A stretch of DNA of 6,185 bases from Thermoanaerobacterales bacterium (lineage in GTDB: Bacteria; Bacillota; Thermosediminibacteria; Thermosediminibacterales; Tepidanaerobacteraceae): the NCBI GenBank assembly GCA_012841995.1, contig DUTQ01000202.1, positions 1 through 6,185 on the forward strand. The letters run 5' to 3'. The position numbers and the translations under genes are program-made. Below the pieces are notes generated by a model. That model saw only the letters and a list, made by a program, of their open reading frames with translations, had not been told where the DNA came from and ran no database searches. Of this stretch, positions 1 through 5,952 are shown in pieces. Every line of letters starts with the position of its first letter. The first letter of the stretch is position 1.

Positions 1-94
1 GTCAGTACGGTCTGTTCCGCAGGTTCTCCTTCGCCACAGCCCTCATCTTGACATTCAATTCTTTCGTCCCTGTCCACATCAGGATGCTCGCGCC
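1..94. other. GC-rich segment replacing the rodZ 3' end; probable foreign DNA junction
   Basis: Roughly half or more of these bases are G or C, against about a third in the rest of the window. On the minus strand the rodZ frame runs through with codons such as GCG, CTG, CGG, CCG and GTC that are rare in the neighbouring genes, then stops at 4-2. The RodZ C-terminal domain should continue for some tens of residues beyond the Trp at 97-95, but no such similarity is visible. The simplest reading is that a mobile element, a group II intron (the minus-strand sequence after the Trp codon is GGCGCGAG, distantly like the GUGYG intron start) or an assembly join begins near 84-94. The identity of the inserted DNA cannot be decided from the ~90 bases visible. 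Confidence 0.4.
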
Positions 95-838
95 CCAACT
101 TTCTTCTTTCCCTGCATCTAATGTTGCTTCATAAATCGTCTTTTCATTCTCTTTTACACGAATCCAGCACCTATCTTTTAATACCTCTAATGAGGCCTTT
201 ATAATCTCATCATTAACCATATAAACACTATTGTTTTTATCTTCTTCAATCAATTCAACGCTAACCTTCTCTATTACTTCATCAGCATCATCTCTTGTCA
301 GATTATCATCACTTGTTTCATCAGATTTAGTATCCAAATGTGGCGTTTTTACATCATTTGTCTCTTGTTTCATGGAATTTATATCATTCTCATGTTTGAT
401 CTTGATGTAAGAAATACCTTTTGACAGGCAGAATATTAATAATATAGCAATTAATATATAGATTATAATCTTGGGATTAATATTAATCTGATGAAGTTTT
501 TTATCAGTTGTCTCTGATCTCTCATTATCAATCACGTCTTCTACTTTTTCTTCTTTCTCTTTTTTTTCCTCTGATTGAGCTATATTTTTATATTGCTGGA
601 TAATCTGATCTGAATCAAGACCAATAGCCTCTCCATAACTGCTTAAAAATCCTTTTATATATACTTCTCCTCCGGGAATTTTTGATAATTCCCCACTTTC
701 AATAGCCTCAAGATATTTAATCCGAATTTTTGTGTCTTTATTTATCTGTTCTAAAGAGATACCACGACTTTCACGCAATTTTTTAAGCTGCATTCCAAAT
801 CCCTTAAAATCTTGTGTCTTTAGCAATTCCTGCTCCAA
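2..838 (-). CDS. rodZ: RodZ-like (YmfM family) helix-turn-helix membrane protein, abnormal C-terminus
   Basis: RodZ proteins bind MreB on the cytoplasmic side through an N-terminal helix-turn-helix and help organise cell-wall elongation. Numbered from the TTG at 838-836, residues ~16-60 form an Xre/RodZ-type helix-turn-helix (LKKLRESRGISLEQI, then KYLEAIESGEL and a GEVYIKGFLSSY stretch typical of RodZ). A Lys/Glu-rich linker follows, one membrane span lies at ~123-144, then comes a charged extracellular linker and the start of the C-terminal beta domain (CWIRVKENEKTIYEATLDAG, ~224-243). I chose TTG 838 because AGGAGG at 852-847 sits 8 bases upstream. The longer GTG at 847 overlaps that site and cannot use it; ATG at 793 has only a weak site but remains possible. 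After the Trp at codon 97-95 the family pattern (GNA and NG motifs of the beta domain) is missing, and the last ~30 codons are GC-rich and unlike the rest. The gene is probably truncated there with a chance stop at 4-2. It follows ftsK, a common clostridial order. Confidence 0.8.
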   Translation of the reverse strand: MEQELLKTQDFKGFGMQLKKLRESRGISLEQINKDTKIRIKYLEAIESGELSKIPGGEVYIKGFLSSYGEAIGLDSDQIIQQYKNIAQSEEKKEKEEKVEDVIDNERSETTDKKLHQININPKIIIYILIAILLIFCLSKGISYIKIKHENDINSMKQETNDVKTPHLDTKSDETSDDNLTRDDADEVIEKVSVELIEEDKNNSVYMVNDEIIKASLEVLKDRCWIRVKENEKTIYEATLDAGKEESWGASILMWTGTKELNVKMRAVAKENLRNRPY

Positions 839-846
839 AATGAACA

Positions 847-852
847 CCTCCT
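847..852 (-). promoter_or_regulatory. Ribosome binding site deciding the rodZ start
   Basis: The minus strand reads AGGAGG here, a perfect Shine-Dalgarno core. Eight bases separate it from TTG at 838-836. It overlaps the first base of the in-frame GTG at 847-845, so that GTG is not a workable start. Confidence 0.7.
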
Positions 853-915
853 AATTTGTATTTCCCAGGTAATAGCAGGATTAATAATAAATGGATATTT
901 TTCGTCATTTCATAT

Positions 916-924
916 TGTATAACA
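916..924 (-). promoter_or_regulatory. Possible extended -10 promoter element for rodZ
   Basis: The minus strand reads TGTTATACA, a TGn extension followed by TATACA (4 of 6 matches to TATAAT). It lies about 80 bases upstream of the rodZ start and just after the ftsK hairpin. No convincing -35 is seen at the usual distance. In DNA this AT-rich such a match can arise by chance, so this is a weak suggestion. Confidence 0.2.
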
Positions 925-930
925 ATCGCC

Positions 931-950
931 AAAAGAAGACATTAGTCTTC
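931..950 (-). terminator. Weak hairpin over the ftsK stop codon, possible terminator
   Basis: The minus strand forms GAAGAC (950-945), loop TAAT (944-941) and GTCTTC (940-935), followed by TTTT (934-931) and then GG. The stem is only 6 bp and half GC, and the T tract is short, so termination would be partial at best. The ftsK stop TAA is the start of the loop. It may separate ftsK from rodZ, or may only protect the 3' end. Confidence 0.35.
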
Positions 951-3101
951 AAAGAGTTCCTGAAATTGTTCCCTTGTAATTAAAATTTCTCTAGGCTTTG
1001 TCCCTTCATAGCCTCCTACATAACCTCTATCTTCCATCTGATCTATTAGCCGAGCAGCCCTAGTGTATCCTATATGCAATCTACGCTGCAATAATGAAAT
1101 TGATGCCTGCCCGTTTTCGACAACCAATGCAACAGCCTCATTGAAAAGCTCATCTGTAGTTTCTTGTTTGCTTTCACTTAAATCAACCTTTTTAATTTCT
1201 GTCAAGCTTTTTTCATAAGAAGGTTTCTGCTGCTTTTTAACATAATCCGTAAGATTCTCTACTTCTGTTTCAGATATAAATGCCCCTTGAATTCTTTTAG
1301 GTTTTGAAGCCCCAACCGGAAAATAGAGCATATCGCCTTTGCCAAGTAGTTTTTCTGCCCCTGACATGTCTAATATGGTCCTTGAATCCACATGGGAAGA
1401 AACAGCAAATGAAATTCTAGAGGGAATATTAGCTTTTATAAGACCTGTAATTATATCCACTGATGGCCTTTGAGTTGCTACAATTAGGTGTATACCAGCT
1501 GCTCTAGCCATTTGTGCTAATCTGCATATTGCATCCTCAACATCACGAGGGGATACCATCATCAAATCTGCTAATTCGTCTATAATTACGATAATTTTTG
1601 GCAAATGCGAATCTGTCTGTATTTCATTATACCTTGTTATATCCCGAACTCCTTCTTTGGCAAAGAGATGATACCTTCGCTCCATTTCCGTAACCATCCA
1701 GTTTAATGCAGAAGGTGCTTTTTTCGCATCTGTAACAACTGGTGTAAGAAGGTGTGGTATTCCATCATATACTGTTAGCTCAACTACCTTTGGATCAATT
1801 AACATCATTTTTACTTCGTTCGGATAAGCCTTGTATAATATGCTGGAGATAATTGTGTTTATACATACACTTTTACCAGATCCCGTTGCTCCAGCAATTA
1901 ATAGATGTGGCATTTCCGCAAGATCTGCAACTATAGTGCCTCCACTAACGTCTTTTCCTAGTGCTATAGTCAATTTTGAATTTGATGTCTTAAACTCTTG
2001 TGTTTCTATTACATCTCTTAATAATACTTTTTGTTTCTGCTTATTTGGAACTTCTATCCCAATAGCGGCTTTCCCTGGGATTGGTGCTTCAATTCTTATA
2101 TCACGAGCTGCCAAACTCAATGCAATATCATCGGCAAGATTTACAATCTTACTAACTTTTACACCGGGCGCTGGTTGTATTTCAAATCTCGTTATTGTCG
2201 GTCCACAGCTTACCTGTACTACTTTTGCCTCAACATCAAAACTCTCTAATGTATTCTCAAGAATTTTAGCGTTGTTTAATAGCTCCTTGTCACTAAATAA
2301 ATCCTTATTAGATGAGTTTTTTTTAAGTAGAGAAATATTAGGTAGTTTATAATCAACATCTACTTTATTGCAGCTATTTATCATTATACCACTATCAACA
2401 TCAGGAGAATCGTTTTGCTTTTCAGTTTCCCTTTGTATATATACCTTGCTCATTTCGCCTACATTGCCATCAGCTTTCGAGGTGTTTGTTACTTTTGTTT
2501 TTTGCTCTTTCTCTTGATACTGTGGTATATTAGAATAAACTATGTTTATATCTTTTTGCTGTTGATGTTTATTTTTTTTTAACTTGTTTGCAAATTCTGT
2601 TATTGAAAATCCCGTACTCAGTATAATTCCAATAACTAGAAGAAAACACATTAATATATATGATCCGACTACTCCAAAGACCCCAAACAATAGAGTTAAT
2701 CCCGTTTCACCAAGGATGCCACCACCTAATCCCGCAACTCCATATTTTGCGCTTTGTTTTAACCTATCTAGAAAGACTTCATCATTTAATTTGATATGTA
2801 AACTTGTGTGAACAAACAATACAATTACTACAAATACTATTAAAACACCTAAAATGCTAGGTGTAAATTCAAAGTTTTTTTTATGGTATATAACATATAT
2901 GCCATAAATGATTATAAAAATAGGCAGGATTACAGCTGTAACTCCTGAAAACCCTTTCAAATTTATATTTAAGAAAATACCGATAACACCTACTTTATTA
3001 GTATATATCGATAATATTCCAAGTACCCCCACACATATCAATATTATACCGTATATTTCCCATTTGATAGTATTTCTTATGCTTTTTGTCGGTTTTGCCA
3101 T
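942..3101 (-). CDS. ftsK: FtsK/SpoIIIE family DNA translocase
   Basis: This 719-residue membrane-anchored ATPase pumps double-stranded DNA through closing septa, at cell division (FtsK/SftA role) or into the forespore (SpoIIIE role). The N-terminus has four to five hydrophobic spans (~16-33, 53-72, 82-99 and a long region ~135-163). A polar, Gln/Lys/Asp-rich linker follows (~175-265), then the alpha/beta motor. Walker A is GATGSGKS with Lys410, and Walker B is IIVIIDELADL with Asp508-Glu509. The last ~68 residues are the winged-helix gamma domain (SLLQRRLHIGYTRAARLIDQ), which in the family reads polar DNA guide sequences. Length and order match SpoIIIE (about 790 residues) with a shorter linker. 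ATG at 3101-3099 is preferred over the in-frame GTG at 3110 because the Shine-Dalgarno GAGGTG (3113-3108) lies 6 bases before the ATG and contains that GTG. The tepA-ylzJ-ftsK order is that of B. subtilis spoIIIE. Sequence alone does not show whether it works in division, sporulation or both. Confidence 0.96.
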   Translation of the reverse strand: MAKPTKSIRNTIKWEIYGIILICVGVLGILSIYTNKVGVIGIFLNINLKGFSGVTAVILPIFIIIYGIYVIYHKKNFEFTPSILGVLIVFVVIVLFVHTSLHIKLNDEVFLDRLKQSAKYGVAGLGGGILGETGLTLLFGVFGVVGSYILMCFLLVIGIILSTGFSITEFANKLKKNKHQQQKDINIVYSNIPQYQEKEQKTKVTNTSKADGNVGEMSKVYIQRETEKQNDSPDVDSGIMINSCNKVDVDYKLPNISLLKKNSSNKDLFSDKELLNNAKILENTLESFDVEAKVVQVSCGPTITRFEIQPAPGVKVSKIVNLADDIALSLAARDIRIEAPIPGKAAIGIEVPNKQKQKVLLRDVIETQEFKTSNSKLTIALGKDVSGGTIVADLAEMPHLLIAGATGSGKSVCINTIISSILYKAYPNEVKMMLIDPKVVELTVYDGIPHLLTPVVTDAKKAPSALNWMVTEMERRYHLFAKEGVRDITRYNEIQTDSHLPKIIVIIDELADLMMVSPRDVEDAICRLAQMARAAGIHLIVATQRPSVDIITGLIKANIPSRISFAVSSHVDSRTILDMSGAEKLLGKGDMLYFPVGASKPKRIQGAFISETEVENLTDYVKKQQKPSYEKSLTEIKKVDLSESKQETTDELFNEAVALVVENGQASISLLQRRLHIGYTRAARLIDQMEDRGYVGGYEGTKPREILITREQFQELFED

Positions 3102-3107
3102 AAATAA

Positions 3108-3113
3108 CACCTC
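3108..3113 (-). promoter_or_regulatory. Ribosome binding site deciding the ftsK start
   Basis: The minus strand reads GAGGTG here, 6 bases before ATG at 3101-3099. The in-frame GTG at 3110-3108 is the last half of this site and so cannot itself be the initiator. Confidence 0.7.
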
Positions 3114-3127
3114 TTTGTTTTTATTTC

Positions 3128-3156
3128 TCCATATTTTTCTAAAATCCTTTTATCAA
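3128..3156 (-). promoter_or_regulatory. Possible sigma-A-type promoter for ftsK
   Basis: The minus strand has TTGATA (3156-3151; 4 of 6 to TTGACA), a 17-base spacer, and TATGGA (3133-3128; 3 of 6 to TATAAT). It lies between the terminator after ylzJ and the ftsK ribosome binding site, where a new promoter would be expected. The -10 match is poor, so support comes mainly from position and spacing. Confidence 0.3.
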
Positions 3157-3184
3157 ATGGCTAGCAAAATAAATAAGTTTATCA

Positions 3185-3213
3185 CTAAAAAACAAAGCAG
3201 GCCCTCGCCTGCT
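3185..3213 (-). terminator. Rho-independent terminator after ylzJ
   Basis: The minus strand forms a perfect 7-bp GC-rich stem: AGCAGGC (3213-3207), loop GAGG (3206-3203), GCCTGCT (3202-3196). The tail TTGTTTTTTA (3195-3186) follows at once. This is a standard intrinsic terminator for minus-strand transcription. The ylzJ stop TAG (3214-3212) overlaps the base of the stem. On the plus strand the hairpin is followed by ATTTTATATT, a poorer tail, so the signal is mainly minus-directed. Confidence 0.8.
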
Positions 3214-3427
3214 ATTTTATATTAAAACTTATTGTGTTTCCAGGGGTAAATTTAGGGTTTAAATAATCCTGTGGATCTGAACTTATTAATCTTACAATCC
3301 TACCTGTATTTATACCGGTTTGTTCAATTACAAGTTTAGAGTTACCCATATCTAGCTCTTTGAATTCATACTCTTTTTCTAGATTTTCTAACACTATTTC
3401 CATTGGCATAGTCGTATAAAGCAACAC
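3212..3427 (-). CDS. ylzJ: YlzJ-like small protein
   Basis: This 71-residue protein matches the YlzJ-like family, found between tepA and spoIIIE in Bacillus and in related clostridia; its function is unknown. The family hallmark is the N-terminal pattern M-x-L-Y-T-x-x-P, here (M)LLYTTMPMEIVL. It ends with a short basic and polar C-terminus (DPQDYLNPKFTPGNTISFNIK has the typical DP-x-x-YL-x-x-x-x-x-PG pattern as I recall it). There is no signal peptide or membrane span. I chose the GTG at 3427-3425 because it reproduces the family N-terminus and lies 5 bases after AGGTGA (3438-3433). The in-frame GTG at 3436 lies inside that ribosome site, and the TTG at 3424 is a less likely alternative. It starts 21 bases after the tepA stop, so the two are almost surely co-transcribed, and transcription probably ends in the terminator overlapping its stop codon. 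Confidence 0.85.
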   Translation of the reverse strand: MLLYTTMPMEIVLENLEKEYEFKELDMGNSKLVIEQTGINTGRIVRLISSDPQDYLNPKFTPGNTISFNIK

Positions 3428-3448
3428 ACATATCACCTGTTTTTAATT

Positions 3449-4180
3449 TTATATATTGTTTTGTGCTCTTTGCTTAATTAATTCCTGTAATTTCCTTACA
3501 GCATGACCCACACCACCTACTTCATCAATTAGGCCATAATCAACGGCATCTGATCCAACTAAAACTGTTCCTATATCCCTCGCAAGTTTACCTGTACTAA
3601 ACATCAAATCTCTAAAAACGGATTCTTCAATTTTCGAATGTTCAATTACAAATCTAATCACTCTGTCTTGCATCTTATCAAGATATTCGTAAGTTTGAGG
3701 TACTCCTATTACAAGGCCTGTCAACCTTATTGGGTGAATTGTCATTGTAGCTGTTTCAGCTATAAAAGAGTAATCACTAGCCACTGCAATAGGCACACCT
3801 ATGCTATGTCCTCCTCCAAGAACTAATGAAACCGTCGGTTTGCTCATACTCACTATGATTTCTGCAATAGCTAGCCCTGCCTCTACATCACCACCGACAG
3901 TATTTAAAATTACCAACAAGCCCTCTATATTAGGGTTCTGTTCGATAGCAACTAACTGGGGAATTATATGTTCATACTTAGTGGTCTTGTTTTGAGGTGG
4001 CAGAACTATATGTCCTTCTATCTGACCAACAATAGATAACGAGTGAAAATTGCTTTCAGGTTTAGGAAGTTCTAGCTGTCCCAACTGATTTATAGCATTT
4101 AGGGTAGCTTGGTTGCTAGACTTATCTTGCTCCGTATCTGGTAATAGTGAAGCATTACGAAAATTTGCATAAGAAAGCAT
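3449..4180 (-). CDS. tepA: TepA/YmfB-type ClpP-like serine protease
   Basis: This 243-residue protein belongs to the ClpP/crotonase fold. In B. subtilis, TepA (YmfB) was described as a cytosolic protein needed for efficient protein secretion (translocation-enhancing protein), and related proteins degrade spore small acid-soluble proteins. The ~45-residue polar N-terminus is followed by the ClpP-like core: [16 protein letters not shown] (~92-107), the nucleophile motif GGGHSIG with Ser126, and TIHPIR with His149, a spacing of 23 close to the 25 of ClpP. The C-terminal part reads [13 protein letters not shown] (~211-223), as in ClpP, but ungapped alignment puts Gly rather than Asp at the third triad position. 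There is no signal peptide or membrane span, so it should be cytosolic. ATG 4180-4178 is supported by GGAGGA at 4192-4187, 6 bases upstream. It sits between RNase J and ylzJ as in Bacillus, 81 bases after the RNase J stop. An inverted repeat reaching into its ribosome site may affect translation. Confidence 0.93.
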   Translation of the reverse strand: MLSYANFRNASLLPDTEQDKSSNQATLNAINQLGQLELPKPESNFHSLSIVGQIEGHIVLPPQNKTTKYEHIIPQLVAIEQNPNIEGLLVILNTVGGDVEAGLAIAEIIVSMSKPTVSLVLGGGHSIGVPIAVASDYSFIAETATMTIHPIRLTGLVIGVPQTYEYLDKMQDRVIRFVIEHSKIEESVFRDLMFSTGKLARDIGTVLVGSDAVDYGLIDEVGGVGHAVRKLQELIKQRAQNNI

Positions 4181-4186
4181 TTTTTA

Positions 4187-4192
4187 TCCTCC
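4187..4192 (-). promoter_or_regulatory. tepA ribosome binding site, partly inside an inverted repeat
   Basis: The minus strand reads GGAGGA here, 6 bases before ATG 4180-4178. Its first two G residues (4192-4191) are also the last two bases of a 10-bp hairpin arm, so pairing would partly hide it from the ribosome. Confidence 0.75.
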
Positions 4193-4226
4193 AAATATCA
4201 TCTTGTTATTATTCTTTGATATTTGG
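4191..4226 (-). repeat. 10-bp inverted repeat in the tepA leader
   Basis: The minus strand reads CCAAATATCA (4226-4217), a 16-base A/T-rich spacer, then TGATATTTGG (4200-4191). The arms are perfectly complementary. As RNA this is a hairpin whose 3' arm ends in the tepA ribosome binding site; as DNA it could be a palindromic protein binding site. There is no T tract after it, so it is not a terminator. Confidence 0.6.
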
Positions 4227-4228
4227 CA

Positions 4229-4269
4229 TTAAAAAATGCAAGCAGGTATGACAAAAAATTGTCATACCT
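4229..4269 (-). terminator. Hairpin terminator overlapping the RNase J stop
   Basis: The minus strand forms an 11-bp perfect stem, AGGTATGACAA (4269-4259), loop TTTT, TTGTCATACCT (4254-4244). A 7-base gap (GCTTGCA) and TTTTTT (4236-4231) follow. The RNase J stop TGA (4264-4262) lies inside the 5' arm. The T tract is offset from the stem, so termination may be partial, and the hairpin may also protect the 3' end of the mRNA. No convincing new promoter is seen before tepA, so read-through is likely. Confidence 0.6.
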
Positions 4270-5929
4270 CCATGATAATAGGCAAAATCATTGGTCTTCT
4301 GCGAGTTTGTTCGAATAAAAACTTGCCAAGAGCCTCTCTTACTTGAGATTTTATAGCAGACCACTCGCTTATCCCTTCTTGTTGACATTTTTTAAGGGCT
4401 AGTCTAACTTTTTCTCTCGATTGTTCCATGAGTTCTTCAGATTCTCTTACATATACAAAGCCTCGAGAAATAATATCCGGCCCTGCTATTACCTCTGTAG
4501 ATTCTTTATCTATTGTAACCACAACTATCAATATCCCATCTTGTGAAAGTTGTTTTCTATCCCTTAACACTATATTGCCCACATCTCCAACTCCCAAACC
4601 ATCTACCAGGACTTTGCCTGCTGTAACCCTGCCAGCCATTTTCGCTGAATCTGATGTTATATCAAGCACTCTTCCATTTTCCAAAATAAAAATATTTTCT
4701 TCAGGAATTCCTACTTGGCTTGCAAGTTGTGCATGATGAACTAAATGTCTATATTCTCCATGAACTGGGACAAAATATTTTGGTCTTACAAGATTCAGCA
4801 TAAGCTTTAATTCTTCTTGACTTGCATGTCCCGAAACGTGGACCCCGGAAATCGCCTCATATATTACCTCTGCACCCTGCTTAAAAAGCCTATCAATTGT
4901 TCTACCAACAAACTTTTCATTTCCTGGGATTGGAGATGCAGATATTAAGACCGTATCACCTGTTACTATCTCCACCTTTTTATGTTCTGACATAGCCATT
5001 CTTGTCAAAGCCGACATGGGCTCACCTTGACTACCTGTAGTTATGATAACAACTTTTTCCTTCGGCAATTTTGAGATTTCATCTAGTTCCATAAATATAT
5101 CTTTTGGTATGGAAAGATATCCAAGCTCCAATGCAGTATTTACAACATTTACCATGCTTCTGCCTACTACAGCCACTTTTTTATTAAATTTGCAAGCCGC
5201 ATCAAATATTTGCTGTATACGATGGATATTTGAAGCAAAGGTTGCAACTATGATTCTACCTTTTGTAACTCTAAAAATATCCTCAATTGTCTGCCCGACC
5301 ACTTTTTCCGACATAGTATAGCCTTCACGCTCAGAATTGGTACTGTCAGACATCATAAGGAGTACTCCCTTTGATCCTAACTCTGCGAACTTGCTAAGAT
5401 CAGCTTTCTGACCATCAACAGGAGTTTGGTCTAGTTTAAAATCTCCTGTATGACAAATTATTCCCATTGGTGTATGAATACCAAGGCCAATTGAGTCCGG
5501 AATGCTGTGATTTACCCTTATAAAATCTACTAAAAAAGATCCTATTTTTATTGTTGCTGGTGGTTTAATTACATTCAATGATATATTATTTTTTAGCTTT
5601 GCTTCTTTTAATTTTCCTTCTACAAGACCTAGTGTTAATTTTGTTCCAAAAATAGGAGCATTTATTTGTTGAAGTACGTATGGCAATGCACCAATATGAT
5701 CTTCATGGCCATGTGTTAAAACTATGCCTTTTATGCGATCTTTGTTCTCAATTAAATAAGATATATCAGGAATGACTATATCGATTCCCAACATCTCCTC
5801 TTCTGGAAAGGCAAGACCTGAATCAATAAGTAATATTTCTTTATTGTATTGAATAACAGTCATGTTTTTTCCTATTTCTCCCATACCCCCAAGTGGTATG
5901 ATCTGAAGTCTTTGTCCGTTTTTTGACAA
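4262..5929 (-). CDS. rnj: Ribonuclease J
   Basis: RNase J is a metallo-beta-lactamase/beta-CASP ribonuclease with 5'-3' exonuclease and endonuclease activity, central to mRNA turnover and rRNA maturation in Firmicutes. From the TTG at 5929 it has 555 residues, exactly the usual length. The zinc ligands are all present: HGHEDH at 73-78, His141 (RVNHS), Asp163 (HTGDF) and His390 (PVHGEYRH). The beta-CASP part has SDSTNSE, ATFASNIHRIQQI and SGHAS. The C-terminal domain (roughly the last 110 residues) ends with RRRPMILPIIMEV, normal for the family. TTG 5929-5927 is chosen because GGAGGTG (5944-5938) stands 8 bases upstream and the protein then begins MSKNGQRLQIIPLGG. The ATG at 5965 would add 12 residues that overlap the upstream gene and the ribosome site. 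It sits at the B. subtilis rnjB (ymfA) locus before tepA, but its motifs are fully catalytic, so I do not assign J1 or J2. Confidence 0.96.
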   Translation of the reverse strand: MSKNGQRLQIIPLGGMGEIGKNMTVIQYNKEILLIDSGLAFPEEEMLGIDIVIPDISYLIENKDRIKGIVLTHGHEDHIGALPYVLQQINAPIFGTKLTLGLVEGKLKEAKLKNNISLNVIKPPATIKIGSFLVDFIRVNHSIPDSIGLGIHTPMGIICHTGDFKLDQTPVDGQKADLSKFAELGSKGVLLMMSDSTNSEREGYTMSEKVVGQTIEDIFRVTKGRIIVATFASNIHRIQQIFDAACKFNKKVAVVGRSMVNVVNTALELGYLSIPKDIFMELDEISKLPKEKVVIITTGSQGEPMSALTRMAMSEHKKVEIVTGDTVLISASPIPGNEKFVGRTIDRLFKQGAEVIYEAISGVHVSGHASQEELKLMLNLVRPKYFVPVHGEYRHLVHHAQLASQVGIPEENIFILENGRVLDITSDSAKMAGRVTAGKVLVDGLGVGDVGNIVLRDRKQLSQDGILIVVVTIDKESTEVIAGPDIISRGFVYVRESEELMEQSREKVRLALKKCQQEGISEWSAIKSQVREALGKFLFEQTRRRPMILPIIMEV

Positions 5930-5937
5930 TAAAAAAA

Positions 5938-5944
5938 CACCTCC
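5938..5944 (-). promoter_or_regulatory. Ribosome binding site deciding the RNase J start
   Basis: The minus strand reads GGAGGTG here, 8 bases before TTG 5929-5927 and 8 bases after the stop of the upstream ymxH-like gene. That arrangement points to co-transcription and rules out the longer ATG start at 5965, which lies upstream of the site and inside the preceding gene. Confidence 0.75.
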
Positions 5945-5952
5945 AAGAAAGT

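Noticed and set aside
1831..2352. A 173-codon open frame on the plus strand
   Set aside because: It lies antisense to the conserved FtsK motor domain, its translation shows no family pattern (runs of Ser, Thr, Ile), and it has no ribosome site; it is a shadow of ftsK.
2577..2581. Frameshift risk at the run of T (2573-2581) within ftsK
   Set aside because: The frame stays open and matches the expected polar linker and membrane segments on both sides, so no sign of an error or programmed shift.
2908..3225. A 105-codon plus-strand frame spanning the ftsK start and terminator
   Set aside because: It mirrors the hydrophobic N-terminus of FtsK and runs through the terminator; no ribosome site or homology.
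4191..4260. A promoter for tepA in the 81-base gap after RNase J
   Set aside because: TTGCAT (4240-4235) and AATAAT-like boxes are present but 22 bases apart, and no pair reaches acceptable spacing and match in this AT-rich DNA.
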